A stretch of DNA of 39,245 nucleotides from Candidatus Zhuqueibacterota bacterium (GCA_016783825.1 JADHVV010000017.1:1-39245), one strand, 5' to 3'. Shown: positions 9,886 to 19,453, counted from the stretch's first letter. Numbers and translations: made by a program. Notes: generated by a model not told the origin, from the letters alone.

Positions 9886-10103
9886 ACCTGTTCATCCTCC
9901 CAGACATCAAATTCTCCTTTTTTAACCGGGTGCTTAAGATATCCCTCACGATGTTTTCTTTCAAGTTCTTCAACTCTTAATTTTTCAAGATAAATTTTGA
10001 GTGATTCTCTAATCAATGCAGAGCGCGTTGTTTTTAACTTTTTGGTTGCTTCATCAACACTGTCAAGCAATTTTTCATTTAATGTCATCTGAATAGTTTT
10101 CAT
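9876..10103 (-). CDS. Ribbon-helix-helix antitoxin (CopG/MazE-like)
   Basis: MKTIQMTLNEKLLDSVDEATKKLKTTRSALIRESLKIYLEK; overlaps toxin gene. Confidence 0.85.
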   Translation of the reverse strand: MKTIQMTLNEKLLDSVDEATKKLKTTRSALIRESLKIYLEKLRVEELERKHREGYLKHPVKKGEFDVWEDEQVWC

Positions 10104-10251
10104 GATTTAATCCCAATTATTGTCCATATCTTTATAGCTATTAATATACACATAATATTTACAATTGCAAGCTTTTTTTTATTATCAAGTGAGATATTGA
10201 GCAGCCATGTAATTTAGATTACTGTTTTAATTATTTCAAAACATTCTTCTC

Positions 10252-10280
10252 TTGACATTTTAGATTTTATTAAATATATT
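10252..10280 (+). promoter_or_regulatory. Sigma-70-like promoter upstream of nifS-selD fusion
   Basis: TTGACA - 17 nt - TATATT, 40 nt before ATG at 10320. Confidence 0.5.
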
Positions 10281-10319
10281 GAAACGATTATTCTCACAAG
10301 TCTAATTCAAGGAAATCCA

Positions 10320-12518
10320 ATGAAACCAATTTATTTAGACCACAACGCAACCACACCGGTAATTGATGAAGTCGCCGATGCCATGCTGCCCTTTTTAAAG
10401 GAGAATTTTGGCAATCCCTCCAGCTCGCACTATTACGGAGTTCAAACTAAAAAAGCGATTATGAAAGCGCGGCAGCAGGTGGCTGACTTGCTCGGCTGCT
10501 CCCCGGATGAAATTATTTTCACCAGCGGCGGCACCGAGTCCAATAATTACGCCATCAGGGGCGTTGCAGAAACTTTACAGGAAAAAGGTAATCACATCAT
10601 TACATCGCAAATTGAACATCCTGCCGTGATCAATGTTTGTTCATATTTAGAGAAAAATGGTTTTGAATTAACTTACCTGCCTGTGGATAAATTTGGTTTG
10701 GTCGATACAAAAGATGTTGAAGCAGCCATTCGCCCGGAAACGATTTTGATAACCATCATGCACGCCAACAACGAAGTCGGCACAATCCAGCCGGTTGAAC
10801 AAATCGCCCTTGTTGCTAAAAAACACAACATTTTATTTCATACCGATGCGGCTCAATCAGTGGGAAAAATTGCTACAAACGTGAACGACCTGGGAGTGGA
10901 TATGCTTTCGGTGGCAGGGCACAAATTGTACGCGCCCAAAGGAATTGGCGTTTTGTACATCCGCCGCGGTGTAAAAGTTCAGCCGTTCATTTTAGGCGCG
11001 GATCACGAATCAGGCAGGAGAGCCGGAACTGAAAACGTGCTGGAAATTGTTGGTCTGGGCAAAGCCTGTGAAATTGCTGTACGTGATTTTGAGAAGAACC
11101 AGCAGCATAACCGCACACTTCGAGACAGGCTCTGGCACGGATTAAAGAAAGAACTACCCGACATCATGCTAAACGGACACCCTGAAAAAAGCCTACCCAA
11201 TACCTTGAGTGTTTCCTTTCCCGGAGTTGACGCAAATACTCTGCTCGATGAATTAAGTGAGGTGGCGGCATCACCGGGATCTGCCTGCCATACGGATGTT
11301 GCCGAACCTTCAGCCGTTTTAGTCGCCATGAAAATACCTTTGCAAAATTCGTTAGGTACAATCCGTTTTTCTACTGGCAAAATGAATAAAAAAGAACAAA
11401 TAGAACGGGCGATTGTTTCGATTACTTCAGCTGTCCAAAGACTGAAACCTGAATCTGCATCAGCAATCGCGATTGGGAAAGATATTAAGCTCACTCATTT
11501 CACGCATGGTTTGGGCTGCGCCTGTAAATTGCGTCCCCAGAACCTGGAAGAGATTTTGGCTTCTTTCCCGCCAGTTTCGCATCCAAACGTAATTGTGGGC
11601 ACCAGCACTTCTGATGATGCAGCAGTTTATCGACTCAACGAAAATCAAGCAATCGTACAAACGGTTGATTTCTTCACGCCGATTGTTGACGATCCTTACC
11701 ACTTCGGCGCCATTTCCGCGGCAAACTCTTTAAGTGATATTTATGCCATGGGCGGGAAGCCAATTTTTGCGTTGAACATTGTTGGCTTCCCTGAAAAACG
11801 GCTGCCGTTAGATGTCTTAAAACAAATTCTTAAAGGCGCTGCTGATAAAGCGAATGAAGCCGGTATTCCCATTTTAGGCGGGCACACTGTTGAAGATGCT
11901 GAGCCAAAATTTGGCATGGCAGTGACAGGAATAGTAAATCCGCAAAAGGTACTCACTAATAGTTCAGCACAAATAGGCGATGCGCTTATTCTGACAAAAC
12001 CAATCGGGTTGGGGCTGATCACAACAGGTATCAAACGAGGCATGGTTGATGAAGCGACAATTAAAAAAGCGATTTCCGTCATGAGTTATCTCAATCGTAC
12101 TGCTGCCGAAGAAATGGGTAATTTTGATGTCCATGCCTGCACCGATGTAACCGGATTTGGATTATTGGGGCATTTAAAAGAAATTACAACAGGAAGCCGG
12201 GTTAATGCGAGAATCCGTATCTCTGATATTCCAGTGTTGGAGCAAGCTGCAGAATTAGCTTTAGCCGGAATAGCACCAGGGGGAACGCTGGCAAATATAG
12301 ATTATGTAAAGCCTTTTATCCAATGGGACGATAAAGTGAGCGAAATTGAAAAACTGCTTTTAAACGACGCCCAGACTTCGGGAGGACTAATTATAGTTGT
12401 TTCGGATTCTGATAAAGAAAACATGGTCACAAAACTTAAAAATAAGGGGGTTTCTGATGCCCGGATTTTCGGTGAAATCACTGGGGCAGGAAAAGGGAAA
12501 ATTACGGTGAATCCTTAA
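10320..12518 (+). CDS. selD: Fused cysteine desulfurase (NifS/IscS-like) - selenide, water dikinase (SelD)
   Basis: N-term: MKPIYLDHNATTPV, SVAGHKLYAPKGIG PLP Lys, SPGSACHTD Cys. C-term: LTHFTHGLGCACKL SelD active site, VQTVDFFTPIVDDPYHFGAISAANSLSDIYAMGGKP, GGHTVED, CTDVTGFGLLGH. Confidence 0.95.
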   Translation: MKPIYLDHNATTPVIDEVADAMLPFLKENFGNPSSSHYYGVQTKKAIMKARQQVADLLGCSPDEIIFTSGGTESNNYAIRGVAETLQEKGNHIITSQIEHPAVINVCSYLEKNGFELTYLPVDKFGLVDTKDVEAAIRPETILITIMHANNEVGTIQPVEQIALVAKKHNILFHTDAAQSVGKIATNVNDLGVDMLSVAGHKLYAPKGIGVLYIRRGVKVQPFILGADHESGRRAGTENVLEIVGLGKACEIAVRDFEKNQQHNRTLRDRLWHGLKKELPDIMLNGHPEKSLPNTLSVSFPGVDANTLLDELSEVAASPGSACHTDVAEPSAVLVAMKIPLQNSLGTIRFSTGKMNKKEQIERAIVSITSAVQRLKPESASAIAIGKDIKLTHFTHGLGCACKLRPQNLEEILASFPPVSHPNVIVGTSTSDDAAVYRLNENQAIVQTVDFFTPIVDDPYHFGAISAANSLSDIYAMGGKPIFALNIVGFPEKRLPLDVLKQILKGAADKANEAGIPILGGHTVEDAEPKFGMAVTGIVNPQKVLTNSSAQIGDALILTKPIGLGLITTGIKRGMVDEATIKKAISVMSYLNRTAAEEMGNFDVHACTDVTGFGLLGHLKEITTGSRVNARIRISDIPVLEQAAELALAGIAPGGTLANIDYVKPFIQWDDKVSEIEKLLLNDAQTSGGLIIVVSDSDKENMVTKLKNKGVSDARIFGEITGAGKGKITVNP

Positions 12519-12545
12519 AAGCTTATATTTGGTTAAGTACAGTAA

Positions 12546-12564
12546 GACAAGATGGCATCTTGTC
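12546..12564. repeat. Perfect palindrome downstream of nifS-selD
   Basis: GACAAGATG-G-CATCTTGTC, 28 nt after stop; no T-tract. Confidence 0.6.
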
Positions 12565-12750
12565 CTACTATATTGTCCGAAAGGGTACAATTGCTCCGTA
12601 CTGTAAGGTGCATTTCTTTGAAAATTTAGTGTTTCGTTAAATGGATCCCTCTTTTTTGACAAAGGAGCTATTTTCTTAATATTCAGATAGTTAAAAATAA
12701 AAACAAAAACAACTGTGTGATTTGGAATAATTTTTGAGAAAAATTAAAAA

Positions 12751-12783
12751 AAGGTCGAGATCAAGGTCGAGATCAAGAAAAAA
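12751..12783. repeat. 12-bp tandem repeat, copy 1 of 2 in window
   Basis: (AAGGTCGAGATC)x2 AAG A(n); identical 33-nt stretch at about 25991-26023. Confidence 0.85.
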
Positions 12784-12828
12784 TGAAATACAGACTGTGC
12801 CTGCACTTTAGTGCGCTGGGATTTACCA

Positions 12829-13857
12829 ATGAGTTTTAAAGTAAAAATATTTTTGATAACGATGTTGCTGTTTACTTTTGCAGCTTCTGTTCTACTCTCA
12901 CAAGAGAAAACGAACTTGCAAAGAAAATTTGATGGTGTTCGAAAGAAATTCAACTTTGCACAAGGTTTTCAGAATGAACAAAAAAATCCAAGAGCTCAAG
13001 AGCTTCTCAATAAAGCAGGAATGAATCTCAGGCGGGCTAACCGTCAAATGCGCGGCAGACGTCCATTTGTAGCAAACCGGTCGATAAAAGAAGCGGACAA
13101 GGCGATAAACCAGGCTTTGAAAATTTTCCTGAAAGAACCAATGATAAAGAGAAAAAAGAAATTGGATGAGTTAGCAAAGAGAGCCGAAAACATTGTAATT
13201 GGCAGTGAAAATGTCGGAGCACAAAAGGCGTTGGATAGTGGATTAAAAAATAAAGATTTTGCTTATGAGGCATACCGGAGAAACAATTTTTTTCGATCAA
13301 TGAGATTTTATAACCAAGCATATCAGCACTTATTAAAAGCAATTAGTCTCGTAACAATTAATAAAAGAGATATAGGTATAGAATTAGAGAATGAAGCTTA
13401 TCGCTTCGACCAGTTTTTAGAATTCAATAAAGGAATTATCAACTCCAGCAAAAACCAAACGGTGATAAAGTTCAAAGAATCTGCTCGTAAAAAAGTTCGT
13501 GATGCTGAACATGCTAAACTGGATGGTGATTTTCAATTAGCCATTGACTATTACCAGGAGGCGACACGATTATTAAATCGAGCCCTGGATATTACTTTAG
13601 GGAAAACAGAATTGTCGGCTAAACGGGTTTTTGATAAGGTGGCGCGACTTGATGAATTAGTGGACAATATGGAACAGAGATATGACCGGTTGGAGCCGGA
13701 TGAACAAATTACCATTTGGATGTCTCGTATTAAACAATTGCAAAAACAAGCACATCAAGCCGTGGCAGAAAATAATTTTGGTATCGCACTAAATAAGGCA
13801 CAATTAGCGCTGGACCTGGTAAATAAAATTCATAAAAAAACCAGGGAATTAAAATAA
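12829..13857 (+). CDS. Hypothetical exported protein, helical repeat-rich
   Basis: Signal peptide MSFKVKIFLITMLLFTFAASVLLSQ; ATG at 12829 preferred over GTG at 12811. Confidence 0.75.
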   Translation: MSFKVKIFLITMLLFTFAASVLLSQEKTNLQRKFDGVRKKFNFAQGFQNEQKNPRAQELLNKAGMNLRRANRQMRGRRPFVANRSIKEADKAINQALKIFLKEPMIKRKKKLDELAKRAENIVIGSENVGAQKALDSGLKNKDFAYEAYRRNNFFRSMRFYNQAYQHLLKAISLVTINKRDIGIELENEAYRFDQFLEFNKGIINSSKNQTVIKFKESARKKVRDAEHAKLDGDFQLAIDYYQEATRLLNRALDITLGKTELSAKRVFDKVARLDELVDNMEQRYDRLEPDEQITIWMSRIKQLQKQAHQAVAENNFGIALNKAQLALDLVNKIHKKTRELK

Positions 13858-13957
13858 GGGGGCAGGATAAATTAAGTTACCCAGATTGTATCTGTAACAT
13901 GTTGATTTGAAACAAATTTAAAAAGTGAAATGGGAAAGTTATTTAATCCAGCCCCCT
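13857..13957. repeat. Inverted-repeat element directly at stop codon
   Basis: 13857-13882 AGGGGGCAGGATAAATTAAGTTACCC versus reverse complement of 13932-13957 AGGGGGCTGGATTAAATAACTTTCCC (20/26). Confidence 0.7.
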
Positions 13958-14269
13958 AAATATGCTAAGAAAATTTAATATCGTATTCAAATCAAAAAAT
14001 TATTTACAATGTTAATTCTATTTGATGGTCAACACGTTGGATTCACCTTAACCTTTATATTTTACAAGCGCCAGGATTTGAAAAGCCAATAGATATAACC
14101 CCGATTTTGTTTTATAATACTAAAATCATTGATGAGAGAGTTGGTTCCAATATTCTACGCAAACAACAGTCTTTGTAGCTATTAATAATAAAGAGAATTA
14201 GGGTTTGACTATTATCTGTGCAAAAGTGAGGTGTTAAAAATAGCTACTTTTAAAATGTGAGGTGAGGAG

Positions 14270-14551
14270 ATGTCAGGTAAAACAAATCATTCTTCCTATG
14301 GGCAAACCATATTTGCCAGCGCCGGCGAAGTATCTTCTGAATCAGTTTCTCAACGATTAGAACAATTCCAGGTTAAATTATTAAAAGCACAAACAAAGTA
14401 TGTTGGTAATGGATCTCCGGATATTCAACTCTATTTTGAAGAAACACAAAGCATGTTAAATTTTGCCCGGGATAACTTTGAGAAAGGCTTTTTAAACGTT
14501 TCTAACTCGTGTCTCAAAATAGCTGAAAATTATTTAGACAAATGCCAGTGA
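14270..14551 (+). CDS. Small hypothetical protein
   Basis: 93-aa ORF, GAGGTGAGGAG ribosome-binding-like sequence just upstream. Confidence 0.55.
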   Translation: MSGKTNHSSYGQTIFASAGEVSSESVSQRLEQFQVKLLKAQTKYVGNGSPDIQLYFEETQSMLNFARDNFEKGFLNVSNSCLKIAENYLDKCQ

Positions 14552-14595
14552 TTGGTAAGTTGTGAGTGGTGATTGGTAGAGTGGTGAGTGGTTAT
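14549..14595 (+). repeat. GT-rich heptad repeat starting at a stop codon
   Basis: gtgattggtaagttgtgagtggtgattggtagagtggtgagtggt. Confidence 0.7.
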
Positions 14596-14660
14596 TCGTT
14601 TGGGTGTGAATATATCAACATTAATGAATCATAGGTAAACAAAAGAATACAAAAAATTAT

Positions 14661-14757
14661 ATCCGCCAGCTGGCGGATGAGCGGCCAACTGATTTTTGCG
14701 ATGACTATAAAAGCTCAAATTCGTATCCGTTGGCTGCCCATCAGCCAGCTGGCTGAT
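14661..14757. repeat. Palindromic inverted-repeat element between convergent genes
   Basis: 33-nt arms 14661-14693 and 14725-14757, about 28/33 complementary; each arm carries its own palindrome (CCGCCAGCTGGCGG, CAGCCAGCTGGCTG). Confidence 0.85.
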
Positions 14758-14815
14758 TCTTTGGTCTTATCTTCACTGGCATACGATAAACGTTTACTCT
14801 TTTTCTTTATTTTTC

Positions 14816-15997
14816 CTATCCAATCTTTTTCTCATAAATAGTATAAGTCTTTGATGGTTTTGAACCCACCATATCAACCAGGCTGATAACTTTATCGTTG
14901 TCTTCCAGTGTCCATCCCATATCACAATATTGGTACCCTTTTTCCTGGGAATATAATTTCTCTTTCCACAACATAACAGCAGGTAATCCCTTGTTACGAA
15001 ATTTCTTCTTAACCCCTAAATAGCCTAATCGATAGCCTTTTGTTTTCCGGGCTCCCAGCAGCATTTTTGCTGCTCTGAATAACTCGTTACGTTTAAATAA
15101 TTTTAGGGGTTTCATTTTTTCCGTTACGTTAGGAACAGCTCCGAAGAAGGCAGCACATTCGTCATTGATATAAAGGAACATGAACAATCCTTTGTCCATG
15201 ATCAGCATCATATCATCAATGATCGTGTAAAATTCTTCTTGTGTAAAAGGAACGAATCCAAAATTATCGTTCCAGGCTTCGTTATAAATTTCAAACATTT
15301 CCTGTTTACGAACTTTGAGTTTTCTTTCACCCCAGGTTTCAAACTTTACTTTATTCCGTTTGATCACCAACTGTGCAATTCGCTCCAGCTTTTCTTCCAT
15401 GGGATTCTGCGGGCTTACTTCCCACGAAAGAACCCGTTTGACCGGCTCGAATCCCGCATCCTGCACTAACTTTGGATAGTAGGGCTTATTGTAATGATAA
15501 TACATCACAGGACGTGAGTCAAAACCTTTTGTCATTAATCCGGGTGTGGCTTCATTTACCGGTAAATTCTGGGGTCCGCGAATAGTGTCCATTCCTTTTG
15601 ATTTTAACCAATCTTGTGCTGTATTAAGCAGGGATTCTGCAACCTCCCGGTCGTCGATAACTTCAAATTGTCCAAAAAATCCAACTTTATCGTTCCAATG
15701 CTTGTTATGATTATGATTGATAAACGCATTACACCGTCCGACAATTTCCCCATCTTTTAATGCCAGGAAAAATTCCATTTCAGCATGTTTGAAAAACAGG
15801 TTACTGGGTTCAAAAAAACCATGAATTCCGATCAACCTGAACCCGAGATATTCGTAATCTAACAACGGAATATATTGTGGATCATCTTTGTAATGCTGCC
15901 AATGAAAGTTGACAAATTCTTTGAGTAGTTTTTTGTCGTTTTTAGTTTTGTTTGAGAAAGAGATGATTTGAAATTCATTGTTTTTAGCATTTTGCAT
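14816..15997 (-). CDS. GNAT-like N-acetyltransferase
   Basis: GPQNLPVNEATPGLMTKGFDSRPVMYYHYNKPYYPKLVQDAGFE and YRLGYLGVKKKFRNKGLPAVMLWKEKLY typical of this uncharacterised family. Confidence 0.7.
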   Translation of the reverse strand: MQNAKNNEFQIISFSNKTKNDKKLLKEFVNFHWQHYKDDPQYIPLLDYEYLGFRLIGIHGFFEPSNLFFKHAEMEFFLALKDGEIVGRCNAFINHNHNKHWNDKVGFFGQFEVIDDREVAESLLNTAQDWLKSKGMDTIRGPQNLPVNEATPGLMTKGFDSRPVMYYHYNKPYYPKLVQDAGFEPVKRVLSWEVSPQNPMEEKLERIAQLVIKRNKVKFETWGERKLKVRKQEMFEIYNEAWNDNFGFVPFTQEEFYTIIDDMMLIMDKGLFMFLYINDECAAFFGAVPNVTEKMKPLKLFKRNELFRAAKMLLGARKTKGYRLGYLGVKKKFRNKGLPAVMLWKEKLYSQEKGYQYCDMGWTLEDNDKVISLVDMVGSKPSKTYTIYEKKIG

Positions 15998-16382
15998 TGG
16001 TTGCTCTTTTATTTTTTAGTTCATTGATTTTTTGAGTCATTTCATGGCGATTTTGCTCTTGAAAGCCTTCAATAAGTCTTTGTGCTTTACTTTTATATAT
16101 CTTATCAGATAAATTAATCACAGTTTGTTTACCAGGTTTGTATTCAAATACCAAAACCAATGGCGCATCTTCGATATATCCAAGAGTCATTCCTAGTAAT
16201 GTCTTGCTAACTAATTGGAGATTATATTGAGTCAAAGACTTATCATTGTAAGAACCGTGAAAAATATGGGATCCGTTTGGAATGTGCGAAGCAACATTTG
16301 GTTGTTTCAGTTCACTGGTTAGCAACTCTGCTAGTTTGTCTAAATTCTTTTCTGTTAAATTGTTATGACTATTTTTTTCCAT
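15984..16382 (-). CDS. Hypothetical protein, second gene of an overlapping pair
   Basis: ORF start likely MEKNSHNN at 16382; overlaps the upstream ORF by 14 nt. Confidence 0.6.
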   Translation of the reverse strand: MEKNSHNNLTEKNLDKLAELLTSELKQPNVASHIPNGSHIFHGSYNDKSLTQYNLQLVSKTLLGMTLGYIEDAPLVLVFEYKPGKQTVINLSDKIYKSKAQRLIEGFQEQNRHEMTQKINELKNKRATNAKC

Positions 16383-16695
16383 AATACTTTTCCTCATATA
16401 TCTTACGGTAAAAACGCCAGTATTTTTTGATGTCATCAATCGCTTCAGTTAAAGCGAATTTCTTATCATGTACTAATATGGCAGTTTTTTGTGGCTTTTC
16501 TATAGGTGAAATTACATCTTTATGAAAGAAACCGTGAGCCTCATCAAATCGCACAATGGCTCTCCATTTTCCGTTAATGTAGGCTTCATATTGGATCACA
16601 AAAATTGATTTGACTTGTCCATGGTCAGTTTTAAAGTGCACTCGTAACCGGTCTAATCCTGTTCCAATTTTCTGTATCCAGAATTTTTCACCCAT
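16369..16695 (-). CDS. Hypothetical protein, first gene of an overlapping pair
   Basis: 108 aa with conserved-looking fold FVIQYEAYINGKWRAIVRFDEAHGFFHKDVI. Confidence 0.6.
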   Translation of the reverse strand: MGEKFWIQKIGTGLDRLRVHFKTDHGQVKSIFVIQYEAYINGKWRAIVRFDEAHGFFHKDVISPIEKPQKTAILVHDKKFALTEAIDDIKKYWRFYRKIYEEKYYGKK

Positions 16696-16930
16696 AATTT
16701 ATTTAGTTATATCTCCTTTTTGATTTTTCCCTTAATTGACGAACATAATTATAAATTAATAAGTCATATTTTAAATATATGAACAAATCGATTACAAATC
16801 AAGGAGAAATTTGAAATTCTTGTAAAAACATCCGTAACAGGTGGCTAAACAGGTGGAGCCCACTTTAATAATTTGATGAAAACTAAAAAAAATTGGTTTT
16901 CAAAGTGGGCGCCATCTTTGATACAACTTT

Positions 16931-18109
16931 TTATTTCAATCCCAATTTCTTCTTAATCCTTTTCGCCACTACATCCTTATGGACCATAATAGCAATTGTT
17001 TTTAACCGCACGTAAGATTGGGACATGTAAATATAACCGTTATTTTTGCGGTCAACTATTCCTCCTGAATTTTTGGTGAAATAAAATTTTGTTCCTTCCT
17101 GATCATGCGCCAGCCCAACAATGTGCATCAGATGATCATCGGTTGTTAAATAATTATTGTATGTTTTCTGCCGCATTTCCTGGGTGATTTTTTTCTCTTT
17201 GACAGGTTCGGTTATTTTTTCCTTTTTTTCAGCTTCGGTTTTATCTTCCCAGCCTTTTTCAGGAACAACGGCGTATCCTGTTTTACGGCTGGAAAAATCG
17301 CGCTCACTCACATCACCATCCCAAACAACTGAATGACCTTTTTTGATTGCATTATCAATTATTTTTTCCAGGTCGTTGATGGGAATGTTGTAATAATCAG
17401 AATTAAACGTCCAGTTATCCGGCACTTGGAGACGGACTTTTTCATAATAGGGTTGGTGCGAATAAGATGTCAATTCTATGTAGTCGTCAAAATTCCACCC
17501 GCAATACTTTTCGGCAAAGCTTTTTGGTGTGTACTTTTTACCATTGTATTTGAAATCAACCGGTGGTTTCCCCAGATAGGTATCCAGGATTGCATTAAAA
17601 GCTTCATTCCATTTTGGTGTTAATTTTTTTCTTTTTTTTGCAGCATCGAGCACAGCATTAAGCATTGAAAATATTTCACCATGATTGTGTTTTTTTTCAT
17701 CGATATTCATAACGGTGTAAACTTCTTCCGGAACGACTCCATACCGTTTAATTTGATCGATCACATCGTGAGCTTGTCCGCCCTGTCCAAACATAGCATC
17801 TCCATGCAGCCGGATATAATTCTCTGCTTTATGCGGGTAGGTAAACCGAACGACAAACATTTCAGAGAGATCAACTTCTTCTTCCCCCATCCGCAGAAGT
17901 TCGGATTCCAAAAAAGAAATGGTGGAAAAACACCAGCACGTTCCGGTCCTGGCTTGATTTTTTACCGGCGTATGCGGCACTTGTTTGTCAATTGTGAACT
18001 GATAGGGTGACTTATCTTCATCTTTCTTCTCTTCTTGAGAAAACAGTGAAAATGGTAGTAACAAGATAATCAATAAAATCAAAAACGAGTTAATGAAATT
18101 CCGATTCAT
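16931..18109 (-). CDS. Exported C1 family (papain-like) peptidase, altered NSWG motif
   Basis: Signal peptide; TPVKNQARTGTCWCFSTISFLESE active-site Cys; HIVGLAHDQ His; KNSGG instead of KNSWG. Confidence 0.9.
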   Translation of the reverse strand: MNRNFINSFLILLIILLLPFSLFSQEEKKDEDKSPYQFTIDKQVPHTPVKNQARTGTCWCFSTISFLESELLRMGEEEVDLSEMFVVRFTYPHKAENYIRLHGDAMFGQGGQAHDVIDQIKRYGVVPEEVYTVMNIDEKKHNHGEIFSMLNAVLDAAKKRKKLTPKWNEAFNAILDTYLGKPPVDFKYNGKKYTPKSFAEKYCGWNFDDYIELTSYSHQPYYEKVRLQVPDNWTFNSDYYNIPINDLEKIIDNAIKKGHSVVWDGDVSERDFSSRKTGYAVVPEKGWEDKTEAEKKEKITEPVKEKKITQEMRQKTYNNYLTTDDHLMHIVGLAHDQEGTKFYFTKNSGGIVDRKNNGYIYMSQSYVRLKTIAIMVHKDVVAKRIKKKLGLK

Positions 18110-18262
18110 GTTTTACTCCTTTTGCTTGTGACTGGATTCTTGTTGCTGGATGCTGGATACTTGATTTTTGATGCTCGATAAAAAATCCAGTGTTCAGTAA
18201 TGAATGGTTTTGCCCCAAATAGTTTTGCGCTTTTTTTCATACCTGAATAGTTACGAAAAACA

Positions 18263-19453
18263 TTATAATCCCAACTTCTTCTTGATGTCCTGGGGAAGCG
18301 AATTTTTATTCACCATAAATCCGGTCGCATTCAACAAGATATAGGGCTTTGAAAGGTAAACATATCCGTCATATTTTCTGTCAGTACCCCATGAATTCTT
18401 CGTCAGGTAGAACGGTTTCCCATTTTGATCTTCAGCGATGCCGACAATGTGCATGGAATGGTCATCAGTAGCAGTGTAATTATCGAACCATTTCTGACGC
18501 AGCTTTTGGGTTGCTTCTTTTTCTTCAACTGGTTCTGTGATCTCCTTTTTCCGTTCTTTCTCGGTTAATTCTTCCCAATCTTTCAAAGGGATAATCCCGT
18601 AGCCTTTTTTGCTGGAAAAATATTTGTTGCTGGTATCGCCGCCATAAACCACGGAATAGCCATTGTTCAAAGCGTGATTAACTATTCTCCCCAGGTCTTC
18701 AATGGGCACATTGTAATATTTGTCATTGTTGGTCCAGTTATCCGGTAATTCGAGACAGAATTGTTCGTAAAATGGGTGATGGGTGTAAGAGGAAATCTCG
18801 ATATAATCATCCAAATTCAATCCCATATAATCGTTGACAAAATTTTCCGGCGTATATTTTTTACTTTTGAAATTAAATGATTCCAGAGGTTCACCAAGAT
18901 AAACATCCAGCACTGATTCAAAAGCCTCTAACCAACGCGGCGTGACACGTCCGCCTCTCTTTTTGACAACCGCATCGACCATTCCTTTTAAAATTGTGCC
19001 CATCTCTCCGTGTTTATGTTTTTTCTCTCCGTAATTTAAACCGGAATAAAATTGGTCAGGAACAAGTCCGTGTAGTTTCATCATGTCGATCACATCATGA
19101 GAGGCGCCGCCGTGTGGAAAATTAGTCCCGCCATGCAGCCGGACATATCTTTGTGCTTTTAGGGGATAAGTGTGGCGAACAATGTACATTTCGGAAAGAT
19201 CGATTTTGTCCTTTCCGGTGCGTAAGAGTTCAGACTCTAAAAATGAAATCGCAGCAAAACACCAACAGGTGCTGGTGCGTGCCTGGTTTTTCACCGGTGT
19301 TCTGGCAACTTCTTTGACAATAGTGAATTCATAAGGATCATTTTTCTCTTCGTCCTTTTTTTCGTCCTCGTTTTGTGAAATTGCCCAATTTGGAATTATG
19401 AACAATAAAGATAGAACAAAAATTAGTGCAAGCATATTTTTTTGTGGTTTCAT
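18263..19453 (-). CDS. Exported C1 family (papain-like) peptidase
   Basis: TPVKNQARTSTCWCFAAISFLESE; HIVGIAEDQ; KNSWG; tandem paralog of 16931-18109. Confidence 0.92.
   Translation of the reverse strand: MKPQKNMLALIFVLSLLFIIPNWAISQNEDEKKDEEKNDPYEFTIVKEVARTPVKNQARTSTCWCFAAISFLESELLRTGKDKIDLSEMYIVRHTYPLKAQRYVRLHGGTNFPHGGASHDVIDMMKLHGLVPDQFYSGLNYGEKKHKHGEMGTILKGMVDAVVKKRGGRVTPRWLEAFESVLDVYLGEPLESFNFKSKKYTPENFVNDYMGLNLDDYIEISSYTHHPFYEQFCLELPDNWTNNDKYYNVPIEDLGRIVNHALNNGYSVVYGGDTSNKYFSSKKGYGIIPLKDWEELTEKERKKEITEPVEEKEATQKLRQKWFDNYTATDDHSMHIVGIAEDQNGKPFYLTKNSWGTDRKYDGYVYLSKPYILLNATGFMVNKNSLPQDIKKKLGL

Noticed and set aside
11003-11494. 163-aa antisense ORF inside nifS-selD
   Set aside because: Opposite strand of a strongly conserved gene; composition is a by-product of sense codon usage, no recognisable domain
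11503-11524. Sec codon in SelD active site
   Set aside because: Codons are GGC TGC GCC TGT AAA, i.e. Cys, no TGA
18126-18180. GATGCTG heptad-like string between the two C1 peptidases
   Set aside because: Degenerate and short; probably the same class of intergenic tandem repeat, but I could not separate it from chance with confidence
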